From Heterohyrax brucei (taxonomy: Eukaryota > Chordata > Mammalia > Hyracoidea > Procaviidae): 64,000 bases of DNA. A program made the translations under genes and the position numbers. The stretch lies in assembly GCA_028571685.1 (NCBI GenBank), contig CM053146.1, forward strand, positions 25,455,431 through 25,519,430. Direction: 5' to 3'. This document shows, in pieces, positions 35,371 to 45,445 of this stretch (the first letter of the stretch is position 1; each line of letters opens with the position of its first letter). The notes under the pieces were generated by a model. It ran no database searches, was not told where the DNA came from, and saw nothing but the letters and a program-made list of their open reading frames with translations.

Positions 35371-35855
35371 ATGCCTAAAATGAAGAAGGAAGCCCCTGCC
35401 CCCGCCAAGACTGAAGCCAAAGCTTCAGTGGTGAAAGACACTCACAGACATATAAAACAGAAAAGATCTTCATGTCATTGATTTCAGGGTACCCAGCACA
35501 CTACAGCTCCGAAGGCAACCCAAATATCCTCAGCAGAGTGCCCCCAAGAGAAACAACCTCATTCATTACACCATCACTAAGTTCCTCCTGACCACTGGGC
35601 TGACCCTGAAGAAGGTTGAAGTTAACAATACAGTTTTCTTTATAATGGCTGTCAAGACCAACAAGCACCAGATCAAACAGGCTGTGAAGACGCTCTGGCA
35701 CGTTGCCATGGTGAAGGTCAACACTTTGATTAAACCTAGTAGAGAGAAGAAAGTGTGTGTTCAAAAGCTCCTAACTATGATGTTTTGAATGTTGTCAGCA
35801 CAATTGGAATCGTCTAAACTGAGCCCAGCTGCCTAATCCTAAATATAAATATTTC
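35371..35855 (+). pseudogene. RPL23A: Processed pseudogene of ribosomal protein L23a
   Basis: Intronless decayed copy of the 60S subunit protein uL23, which binds 25S/28S rRNA at the exit tunnel. It begins ATG at 35371 (KKEAPAPAKTEAKA-like). Conserved stretches read [44 protein letters not shown] and VKVNTLI, against [41 protein letters not shown] and AKVNTLIRP in the parent protein. The stop is the taa at 35815-35817, followed by matching 3' UTR (actgagcccagctgcctaat). About 15 codons of the Lys-rich N-terminus are missing, and there are several frameshifts and stops. No clear poly-A tail or TSD remains, so it is old. It would have been copied by L1 machinery. Confidence 0.92.
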
Positions 35856-36649
35856 ACCCCTCCATCCACATACATTCACATTCTCAGACTGAATGAATGA
35901 ATAAAAGCAGGAGAAAGCAGAACAAAGACAGCATGGATGTTCAGAGGAAGCCAGCAACAGTAAGTAAAGATTTAAGAGCAGTATTCAGTAGAATGGTATA
36001 GCAATTTATTTTTTGTCAAATTTATCAATCTTTCTTTTATACAGCTATCTTAATCCCCTCAGTAATGTTAAGGAAACAGAGATTCAGAGAAGTTTAATAA
36101 CTTGCCTAAATTTTCTTTTGCAAACTGTCTACCAGACAAACTTGACAAGTGGGATATGAACAGAGTAATTTTTGTCATCCTCTCTTTTTTGAATAATTCA
36201 TTGGGACCAGTGTTTTTCCTGCTCCTTAGGATGAATCTTCAGGTGTCTCATGAGTTTTGTGGTTGCTCTCAACAAATAGTATATATTGTTGGTGTTGCTA
36301 GTTTTCATAGAATCATCTCTGACTCATATAACAGAAGAAAATATTGCCCAGTCCTTTGTAGTTCTAGGGTCACTTGCAGCCATAATACACAGTATCGAAT
36401 TAGAAAGTAGAATGCCTCATCCATATATAGTCACCAATACTCCACTTCCGTGGATAGAGCTTAAGGCAGACAGGAAATAAGCATCCGAGGAAAGAAGGAC
36501 AGGTCAGCTCTGCCCCTTTTAGTAGTTCAGTCCTTCTTAACCCCTTTTCTAACAGAGACAGTCATACATTACCCTGGCACTCCTTGTGCCTGGCAAATAT
36601 TTAATGCTGCCTCTTCCTTTTTAGAGAATTTTGGTTTTTTTGAAGTTTT
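35856..36649. other. Unassigned, with MIR and RTE scraps
   Basis: No gene. 36045-36120 resembles an antisense MIR core (aaggaaacagagattcagag, taataacttgcctaaat). 36275-36370 resembles a worn minus-strand RTE 3' end (ttggtgttgctagttttcat, atattgcccagtccttt). The rest is unassigned. Confidence 0.4.
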
Positions 36650-38944
36650 TATTGTGAACAAGTGAAAGTTTCCAATCCAAGTCAATTTTCCATATTAAAC
36701 TCCAAGTACTTGCCTCTCTATAACTCCCTGATATCCTCACCCTGAGATAGCACACTCTTCTTTTTCACTCCAAGGTCAGTATCCACTCAACCAATACTTA
36801 TCACAGCCTCTCCATCTATTCTTTCCTCTGAAAAGAAACCAGTAGGACAGCCTCCTATGCATGTATTAAATTAAGTACACACACTAGGTGCATCACTCTG
36901 TGTCCCCAAGTCCAAGTCAATTCCATTCTTTCTCTGAAGTATTGGCTTCAATACTGATTTTGGTTCTGAAATAGCAGCAAGTCCAGTGGTCGTGTTTCCA
37001 GGAGACCCTCCAGGTTGTCAGACCAATTCTGGCCTTTTAATAGAGTTCTAGATCTGCACATCCCTTTTTCTCATTCTGCATCACATACTCTACCTTGTGT
37101 TCCCTCTCAGGTCTGTCTTTGGTGGTGACTGGGCACCTACTGGTTCTTCTAGTCTCCTGCTGATGTAGTATCCCATCACACAGGGCTCATTTTTTCTTGC
37201 GTCTTTGATGTTCTTGTCATTTGTTTCAGGTGGATTCGGACCAAATGATGTTCTTCAGATGGCAGCTTGCTACATTTTAAGATGTCAGATGTCATTCACC
37301 AATATGGCGTGTAGAAGACTCTCTTAGAAAAAGACTAGTTATGTCAACTGATCTCACTGGCCCCTGAATGCATGGATCCCAGAGGCCTGTTCTTGATAGT
37401 CTGTCCTTTGAAATGTTGGGTTGAATTTAGAAAACCATTTAGCTTGTGGTGTAGTTCAGATATTCTAACCTGTCTTCTACTGCATGCTGTCACTCCCTTT
37501 GCCTAACCAACTACCTATTGACTATGTAATCCAAGAATAAACCTCTCCCTCCATCCCCACTCATGTATCCATCAAGGACCATTTTCTTCTGTACATAAGT
37601 CTTTTCTTAAATCTTTATAATAGTAGTCTCATACAATATTTGTCGTTCTGCGGCCAATTCACTTCACTCAGCATAATGTCTTCCAGTTTACACAGGTTAT
37701 GAGATGTTTCACAAAATTGTCATTGTCCTTTATCATTATATAGTGTTTTGTTGTGTATAGATAACATAGTTTGTTTACCCTTTCATATTTTGATGGGCAC
37801 CTAGGGTGATTCCATCTTTTTGCTATTGTGGACAGTGCTGGAATAAACATTTATCTATGCATATATCTGTTCGTGTAACAGCTCTTATTTCTGTAAGATA
37901 TTTTCCAAAGAGTGGGATTGCTGTATCATATGATATTTCTATTTCTAGCTTCTTAAGAAAATATCAAATTGCTTTTGAAAGAGGTTATACCATTTTACAC
38001 GCCCATAAGTGGTGTAGAAGAGTTTGAATCTCTCCATAGCCTCTCCAGCATTTGTCATTTTGTGGTTTTTTGGATTAGTGACAATCATATTGGGGTGAGA
38101 TGGTATCTTATTGTAGTTTTGATTTGGAATTCTCTAATGGCTAATGATCATGAGCATTCCCCATGTGTTTTTTGGCTACCTAGATGTCTTCTTTAGAGAA
38201 GTTCTGTGCACATCTTTTGCCAAAGTTTTAATTAGGTTATTTGTCTTTTTCTAGTTGATGTTTTGCAGTACCTTGTAGATTATGGAAATTAGAAATCGGT
38301 CAGGTATCTGTTTGCTAAACATCCTGTCCCAGTTTGTAGGCAATCATTTTATTCTCTTCATAAAGTCTTTGAATAAGCATAAATGTTTATTTTTTTTATA
38401 GTTCCCATTGATCTATTTTCTCTTCTGCTGTTTCTGCACTGTTAGTAAAATTCCTTAGTATGTTTTGGGCATGTATTAGAATATCCATTATTTTCCCTAT
38501 TTTTTCTTCCATAATCTTTATTATTTTAGATTTGACATTTAGGTCTTAGATCCATTTTGAGTTAGTTTTTATGTGAGATGTGAGACAAGGGTCTTGTTTC
38601 AGTTTTTTCAGATGGATATCCAAGTTTGTCAACATCGTTTGTTAAAGAGACCATTTTACTCCCCAGTTCATGGTCTTTGGGCCTTTGTCAAGTATCAGCT
38701 ACTCACAGGTGGATGGTGTTATTTCTGGATCCTCTATTCTGTTACCTTGGTGTATATACCTGTTTTTGTACCAGTACCAGGCTGTTTTGACTACTGTGGT
38801 ATTGCAGTAGTTTCTGAGATTGAGTAGAGTGAAGCATCCCACTGTGTCATCTTCTTCAGTAGTGCTTTACTTATCTGGGGTTTCTTCCTTTTCCAAATGA
38901 CATTAGTGATTTATTTCTCCATCTCACTGGAAAATGACATTGGA
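36650..38944 (-). mobile_element. Outer L1 of the nest, 3' half
   Basis: Minus-strand L1 3' UTR (36650-37590) and ORF2 C-terminal part (37590-38944). The antisense sequence includes tttgctattgtggacagtgc, tatttctagcttcttaagaa and cagtaccaggctgttttgac. It breaks off within the reverse transcriptase at ttatttctccatctcactgg. The next bases of the same element resume at 48698. The break is filled by another L1 flanked by a 14-bp duplication. Confidence 0.9.
38931..38944. repeat. TSD of the middle L1, left copy
   Basis: aaaatgacattgga, matching aaaataacattgga at 48684-48697 with one mismatch. Both copies lie in the outer L1's reverse-transcriptase sequence, whose continuity is restored when they are joined. 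Confidence 0.85.
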
Positions 38945-39326
38945 GAGGCAGGGGTCACTTTGATTCCTTTTGAGCACTAAGGCCTAGTACAATAACTGAA
39001 CAGAGCAGAGTAGACATTTCAGGGGACCCAAGATCATGTAGAAATTTATGAGACTGGCCTGGGCAACAAGAAGGGGAAAACTACATTTGTCAGAGGAGAA
39101 GCAGCAGTGCAAAGGATCCTACTTCTACTGGCATGGTGGTACAGAGGCTTACAGGTATGAACACCATCTTTGCCAGCTGGGTGACTGGCACTGGTGCTGC
39201 TGTACCTGAAAGCCTAGCTAGGGCTGGCTCTTCCATGGAGCTGTAGTGCCTGAGTCTCTTGCAGCAGAGGGGCTGTACTTAAGAGAACCCAGTGGCAGAT
39301 AGTGGCCAAGTTCAGAAATGCCCTTT

Positions 39327-40070
39327 CCTTCTCTCTTCTCTAAGCCACTCCATAGATTCTGCTGGAACAGCACAGGAGAAGTGGCACAAGTAGGATGTCA
39401 TCTTAGTCAGCTGAGAGGCAGAGTCAGTCATGCCTGAGGGCCTGGCTGGGTATGGCTGCCATGCTGAGTAGCAGTGCCTGACTGAACAGTGCCTCTCTCA
39501 GCAGAAAAGTTGTTTTTAAGACAGTCATACACAGTAGTGGCTGACAGCTGAATGCAGGAGCACTCATGATCCCTCCCTTCTCTGAGACACACCATAGTAT
39601 CTGCTGATGTGGCTCCAGAGGGACTCCACAAGTGGGTCACCATCATTGTCAGCTGGGAGGTGGAGTCAGCCAAGCCTAAGGGCCTGGCTATGCCATAGCT
39701 TTCTCAGAAGAAAAGCTGTTCTTAAAACAAGTACAACTAGGGAACATAAGGACAGCTGGCATCCAAGTGCAGCAGCACACTTCCTTCTCCCTTCTCTGAG
39801 CCACTCCGTAGTGTATGATGGCATGACTCCAGAGTCTTCAAAGGTGGGTTGCTATCATTGTCAGCCAGAAGGTGGGGCCTGCCACCCCTGAGGGCTCAGC
39901 TGGATCCAGCTGCCAATCTGAGCAATACTGCCTGACTGCACAGCATCTCTCTCAGTAGAGAAGTTGTGCTTAAGACAGCCTCACCTAGCTAGTGCAGTGG
40001 TAGCTGGTGGCCAAGTAAAGCAGCACCCTTTCCCACTCCCTTCTTTGAGCTATGCCATACCTTTGCAGAT
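39327..40070 (+). repeat. Tandem units of the L1 5' UTR (type 1)
   Basis: Four landmarks of the form ctcccttctctgagccactcc-atag occur near 39330, 39571, 39788 and 40035. Each is followed by tcagctgggaggcagagtcagcca-like and cctgagggcctggctg-like sequence. Unit length is about 215-250 bp. Related units occur in the L1 at 11088-12100. They share no obvious similarity with the type 2 units at 9540-10140 and 51300-51900. A promoter role is inferred from other mammalian L1s. Confidence 0.75.
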
Positions 40071-40399
40071 GTGACATCAGAGAAGCTGAACAGTTTTCTG
40101 ATGGTTTAAAGACAACAACTAATATCCAACCATTTAATGAAGAAGACCGCAATGGCTCCAGAAAACTCCTAAAATAAAAAATTAAAAACTTCCTAGATGA
40201 AGAAGCCTTCCAGAAATTATCAGAGATAGAGTACAAAAAAAATATATGTACAGAGCCCTTCTAGATCTTAGGATGGAGACTAGACAAGGTGCAGCAGGAC
40301 AAAATGAAAAATTGAACAAGCTATACTAACTGTTAGAACAACAACAATCTGAAATTCAGCAGATCAACAATAAAATTATTATTACAATTCAGTTGAAAG

Positions 40400-41220
40400 C
40401 CATAAGAGCAAGTTGACGGCACTTGGCTTGGAGAAAATGGATTGCAGAATTAGTGAGACTGAAGATAAAGCAACAGACACCAGCATTTATAATGAAAAAT
40501 CAGATAAAGAATCTATAGAAGAAAATGACTGTGTTGGCTACATGGGTGGGTGGGGGCTGAGGGTTTATCACAGATGAGTAAATTGATAGATGTTAGAAAT
40601 TTTATTCTTTTATTATAATTAATAAAAATAAAAAAAGTTAAAATTTTTGAAAAAGTAATCAAGAAAAATGAATAATCATTAAGAGTCACATGAAACTCTA
40701 TCAAGATGAACAATTTATGTGTAACTGGAGTTCCAGAACAGGAAGGGATAGCAGAAAATACACAGAGGATTATTGAAAAGTTACTGACAGAAAACTTTTC
40801 TGACATCATGAAAGATGGTAACTATTCAAGACGCACATCAAACTCCATAAAAGGTAAATTCCAAAAGAAAGACACCAAGACATATTATAATCAAGCTTAA
40901 TAAAATGAAACATAAGGAGGTGATCTCAAAGGTAGCTACACTTAAACCAAGATTAAGGTACAGAGGAAAACCTTTTAGACTGACCTCAGAGTTTTCAGCC
41001 AAAATCATGTAGGCAACAAGGCAATGGATGACATTTGCAAAACCTTAAAGAAAAAAAAAAAAAAAAACTTCCAACTTGAAAATTGTCTCTCAAAAATGAC
41101 AGTGAAATTAGGACACCCTCAGACAAACAGAAGCTTAGAGACTTTGCATAAACCAAATAAAAATTACAAGAAATTCTGCAGGAAGTTCTTCAATTGGCAA
41201 ATCAATAACAACAGATGAAC
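40400..41220 (+). pseudogene. L1 ORF1 remnant (middle L1)
   Basis: ORF1 region. 40706-40900 reads MNNLCVTGVPEQEGIAENTQRIIEKLLTENFSDIMKDG in pieces (an RRM-side motif of L1 ORF1p). 41090-41215 holds the C-terminal domain sequence. About 120 bp at 40532-40650 (acatgggtgggtgggggctg, then AT-rich) has no counterpart in the other ORF1 copies here and looks inserted. The frame is broken. Confidence 0.7.
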
Positions 41221-42362
41221 AGATGGACTCTAAAGGATACAATGCGGAAGAAAACATCCAGAGCCCTACTTAGTTAAGGAAGCCACAAAGATTGATCAAA
41301 ACTAAAATATTAAATCTAGGGAAACAGAGATCTCAACGTGTAAACAATGACAGCATTACACTATCTAGAGGGATATACTACAGTATTTATAGTACTTTTA
41401 GATGGAGAAGAAATTACAGATAAATAAAGAAGTTAAAGACTGGTTTAAACTTAGAACATTAGGGGAAAACAAAAGAGTAGACAAAAAATAAAGTAACAAA
41501 AATACATATCAAAACAAGAAACACAATACAGCAGTGTCAACAGACACAAAAGCAATTGAAATGAATGAAAAGAAAATTCGTAAAGAAAAATAACCCACAA
41601 CAGAATATTAAGTGGAACAACAACAACAAAAATACAGGCAACAAAGTGCCTGCACTGAATACATATCTATCAATAATTACACAGTGAAAATGGATTAAAT
41701 TCTCCAATAAAGACACAGATGAGTAACAGCTTGGATCAAAAAACAGGATCTGCCTATATGCTGCTTACAAAAAACAAACCATAGACTCAAAGATCTGAAT
41801 AAACTGAAAAGCAAAAGATGAAAAAATACATACCACGGTAACAACATGCAAAAAAGAGCTGGGATGGCAATATTAATCTCAGATAAAAAGATTTTAAAGT
41901 AAAATCCACCAACTTGTACAATGATGGTCGCTATTTATTGCTTAAAGTTTCAATACATAAGGAGGACACAATATTAAATATTTATGCACCCAATAGCATA
42001 GCATTTAAATACTTTGAACAAATATTGACAGCACTGAAAAATGAGATAGATCACACTACAATAAATAGTAAGAGACTTCAACACTCTACTCTCAATAATG
42101 AGCAGGTCATCCAGAAAAAAGCTCAATAAAGATACAGAAGATCTTATCACAACATCAACCAACTCAACCTCATAGACATATACAGAACACTTTACACAAC
42201 AACAGGCAAGTAAACATTCTTTTCCAAAGCACATGATACATTCTCCAGAATAGACCATGTATTAGACCATAAAGCAAGCCTGAACAAAATCTCAAACAAC
42301 TTGAACAAGTAGAAAGAGAAGAACAAAAGAACTCCTCAAGCACCAGAAGAAAACAGATCTTA

Positions 42363-42379
42363 AAAATTAGAGCAAAACA
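42363..42379. repeat. TSD of the inner L1, left copy
   Basis: aaaaattagagcaaaac, matching aaaaattagagcagaac at 45429-45445 with one mismatch. Confidence 0.9.
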
Positions 42380-42400
42380 AAAGACAAGGATCACCTGATT

Positions 42401-43297
42401 TTGTCCACTGATGCAGAAAAGGCATTTGATAAAGTCCAACACCCATTCATGCTAAAAACTTTTAGCAAAATGGGTATAGATGGCAAATTCCTCAACACAA
42501 TAAGGGCCATTTATACAAAGCCAATTGCTCACATCATCCTGAATGGAGAGAGACTGAAAGACTTTCCCTTGAGATCAGGAACTAGACAAGGATGCCCACT
42601 CTCAGCTCTTCTAGTAAACATTGTGCTAGAAGTTTTAGCCAGACCAATTAGACAAGACCAAGAAATAAAGGGCATCTGCATTGGCAAAGAGGAAATTAAA
42701 ATGTCCCTGTTTGCAAATGATATGATTGTATATGCCGAGAATCCCAATGAATCTGTAAGTAAGCTACTCAAACTGATAGAAGAGTTCAGCAAAGTCTCAG
42801 GATACAAGATAAACATAAGTAAATCAGTAGGACTCTTTTATATCAACAACAAGACTGTTAAGGAAGAAATTATCAAATCAATACCATTTACGATAGCCCC
42901 TAAGAAGATAAAGTACCTAGGAATTAATCTAACCAGAGAAACAACAGACCTTTACAAAGAGAACTACAAGCCCTTACTACAGGAAACTAAGAGAGACTTA
43001 GATAAATGGAAAAACCTACCCTGCTCATGGATAGGAAGACTTAACATTGTGAAAATGTCTATTTTACCCAAAGCAATCTATTTATATAATGCAATCCCAA
43101 CACAAGTTCCAGTGACATTTTTTAATGAGATGGAGAAACAAATCACCAATTTTGTTTGGAAAGGGAAGAAGCCCCGGATAAGTAAGGTACTACTAAAGAA
43201 AAAGAACACACTGGGAGGCCTCTCATTACCTGACTTTAGAACATACTATACTGCCACAGTGGTCAAAGCCTGTACTGGTATAAGAACAGACAGATAG
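42401..43297 (+). pseudogene. L1 ORF2 reverse transcriptase, 298-codon open fragment
   Basis: Encodes much of the L1 polymerase domain that copies L1 RNA at the nicked target. In order: [16 protein letters not shown] (palm motif with the first catalytic Asp), [20 protein letters not shown] (motif B), [15 protein letters not shown] (motif C), [13 protein letters not shown], and thumb-side sequence [20 protein letters not shown] and [16 protein letters not shown]. Motif C should read FADD. Here the first Asp is Asn, which would be expected to abolish catalysis. It ends at a stop after ACTGIRTDR. The N-terminus of the domain is missing through 5' truncation, so this is not a working protein. Confidence 0.92.
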
Positions 43298-43326
43298 ACT
43301 AGTGGAACAGAACTGAGACCAGAGAA

Positions 43327-44304
43327 ATGACACCATCTGCCTATGAACAGTTGATATTTGACAAAGGCCCTAAGACATTAAACTGGGTTAAAAACAGTAT
43401 CTTCAACAAATGGTGCTGGCAAAATTGGATATCCATCTGCAAGACACTGAAACAAGATCCATATCTTACACCTTATACAAAAACCAACTCCAATTGGATA
43501 AAAGACCTAAATATCAAACCTAAAACGATAAAGCTCATAAAAGAAAAGGTAGGAACAACAATGGAAGTTTTAATACACAATATGGACTGACTCTAAAATC
43601 TGTCAAACAAACCACAATCATCAGAAGAGAAAATAAATAAATGGGATCTATTAAGAATTAAACACTTTTGCTCATCTGAAGACTTTATTAATAGAATTAG
43701 AAGAACACCTACAGAATGGGAAAAAATATTTGGCAACTCTATGTCAGACTGATGCCTGATTTCCATAATCTATAAGATACTACAAAATATCAACAAGAAG
43801 AAGAGAAACCATCCAATTAAGCAATGAGCAAAGGAGATGGGCAGACATTTCACTAAAGAAATCCAGGCAGCCAAAAAACACATGTGGACATGTTCACGAT
43901 CTTTAGTTATTAAAGAAATTCAAATCAAGACGACAATGAGATACCATCTCACCTCAACAAGGTTGGCCATGATCCAAAAAACACAAAACAACAAATGCTG
44001 GAGAGGCTGTGGAGAAAGTGGAACCCTCCTACACTGTTGGTGGGGTTACAAAATGGTCCAGCCTCTTTGGAAAGCAATCTGGCACTTCCTTAAAAAAATG
44101 GATATTGATACACCATTTGACTCAGTAATTCCACTACTTGGAATATATCCTACAGAATCAAGGCCTTTCACACCAACGGACACATGCACGAGAATGTTTA
44201 TCGCAGTAGAGTCCACGATAGCAAAAAGGTGGAATCAACCCAGACACCCAACAACAGACGATTGGATAGGTAAACTATGGTATATATACTCTATGGATCA
44301 CTAG
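43327..44304 (+). pseudogene. L1 ORF2 C-terminal region
   Basis: Two open stretches follow the polymerase. 43327-43590 (87 codons) has [27 protein letters not shown] and [16 protein letters not shown]. 43837-44304 (155 codons) has [34 protein letters not shown] (the Cys-rich zinc-knuckle-like motif), PFDSVIPLLGIYPTE and TCTRMFIAVESTIAKRWNQP, ending YSMDH. The third Cys/His positions of the motif look retained, apart from a Tyr where WWDC is usual. Frame breaks lie between 43590 and 43837. Confidence 0.9.
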
Positions 44305-44419
44305 GCAATGATAAAGAACAACGATGACTTCAGGAAACATCTCATGACCTGGTTTCAACTGGAAGACATTATGTTGAGTGAAAGTAGTCAGCAACAAAAG
44401 GACAAATATTGTATGAGAC

Positions 44420-45428
44420 TTCTATGATAAGATCTCAAAAACAGACTTGTGTATAGAAGAAAAGACTCTTTGACAGCTGCAAGGGAGGGGAGGGAGGGAG
44501 GAAGGGGGGAGGGTTTAGACTAGATAGTTGCTAGGTATCTGGTTGGGTGAAATCCGTGGTGGCACACATTAGAAACAAGAACAATATTAAGTGGACTTAA
44601 ACATAACATGAGTACTCCTTCCATCTTAACCCAATATTGCAAGGATAGAGTAGCTGGGGCAGGGGTCGGGGGACCATGCTCTTAGGTGAAAGCGAGGCCA
44701 ATTGGCACAATTAGTGTTTTGCTAAGAGGGCTCTCTGCACCCAACATTGGTGAGTGGCATCTGGGGTCTTAAAAGCTGCCAAGCTGCCATCTGAGGGCAC
44801 AGCAAATGGTCCCAACTCATCAGGAACGGATGCTCACCGAGGACCAAAATGACATGGGGGAAAGACAACCCAGAAGACAAAGAGACCCACATCAGTGGGT
44901 GTCTACATCAACTTGGGACCGGAAAAACCAGATGATGTCTGGCCACCGCCAGTGATAGCCGCGATGGAGGTCGCTAAGTTGAGTCTCACTGGCAACACAA
45001 GAATAAAAAGGGGTGCATCTTGAGATCCCCACTAAAAGACCTCAATTGATGGTCCAGTGGTTTTGGGGTTCCCCTGGGAGCATGGCCCCTCGCCCTGATG
45101 CTGCCCTTGACCATAAATCATAACGAAGGTCCACGCTTCGGACAGGAATTGATTGGACTTAGCAATGCAGTGACCATATAGTGGATGCACTTTATGGTTC
45201 TATGCATCTGTAGGATGTCATTCTGCTGACCTCTGGCTGGAGGAAGGAGAGTGAGTGGAGAGGATGGAAAAAAGGAGACTGTTGGGAGAATGAGACATGT
45301 ATGGAGCAGAGAGGAATAGTGTGCTGTCACCGGGCAGGGAGAGCAGTGGAAGCTGCATATAAGTGGGTATGTAAATTTATACGGGAATGTACATTTTCAC
45401 TCAGTTATATTAAATAAAAAATTTTAAA
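44420..45428 (+). mobile_element. 3' UTR of the inner L1
   Basis: Non-coding tail of the youngest L1. It contains a G-rich, polypurine tract at 44482-44513 (gggaggggagggagggagga), a feature common to mammalian L1 3' UTRs, then gagtggcatctggggtctta and the terminal ggatgcactttatggttcta ... cgggcagggagagcagtgga block. Confidence 0.85.
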
Positions 45429-45445
45429 AAAAATTAGAGCAGAAC
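45429..45445. repeat. TSD of the inner L1, right copy
   Basis: Partner of 42363-42379. Sequence continues into the middle L1's linker (caagcaaattagacagtaaa). Confidence 0.9.

Larger units (their letters stand above)
38945..42379 (+). mobile_element. Middle L1 of the nest, 5' half
   Basis: Plus-strand L1 beginning at its 5' UTR (gaggcaggggtcactttgat). The 5' UTR holds type 1 tandem units. ORF1 covers about 40400-41220 and ORF2 starts near 41640. The endonuclease region ends with a deletion of roughly 300 bp at about 42295. At 42379 the element is interrupted by a third L1, and it resumes at 45446. Including the second half it is about 6.7 kb, so this was a full-length insertion. ORFs are broken. 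Confidence 0.9.
42380..45428 (+). mobile_element. Inner, youngest L1 of the nest, 5'-truncated
   Basis: Plus-strand L1 of 3049 bp. It starts within the reverse transcriptase (aaaagacaaggatcacctga) and runs through the rest of ORF2 (to about 44304) and a 3' UTR of about 1.1 kb to an A-rich end at 45428. It is bounded by a 17-bp TSD and sits in the linker of the middle L1's ORF2. It keeps the longest open frame in the window (298 codons), so it is younger than its neighbours. Its 3' UTR end is the same type as in the twin-primed copy at 23866-24303 and differs from the 3' UTR ends at 31888 and 48683. Confidence 0.95.

Noticed and set aside
35501-35764. 87-codon minus-strand open frame over the ribosomal protein copy
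   Set aside because: The plus strand matches RPL23A through its stop and 3' UTR, so the minus-strand frame is a shadow.
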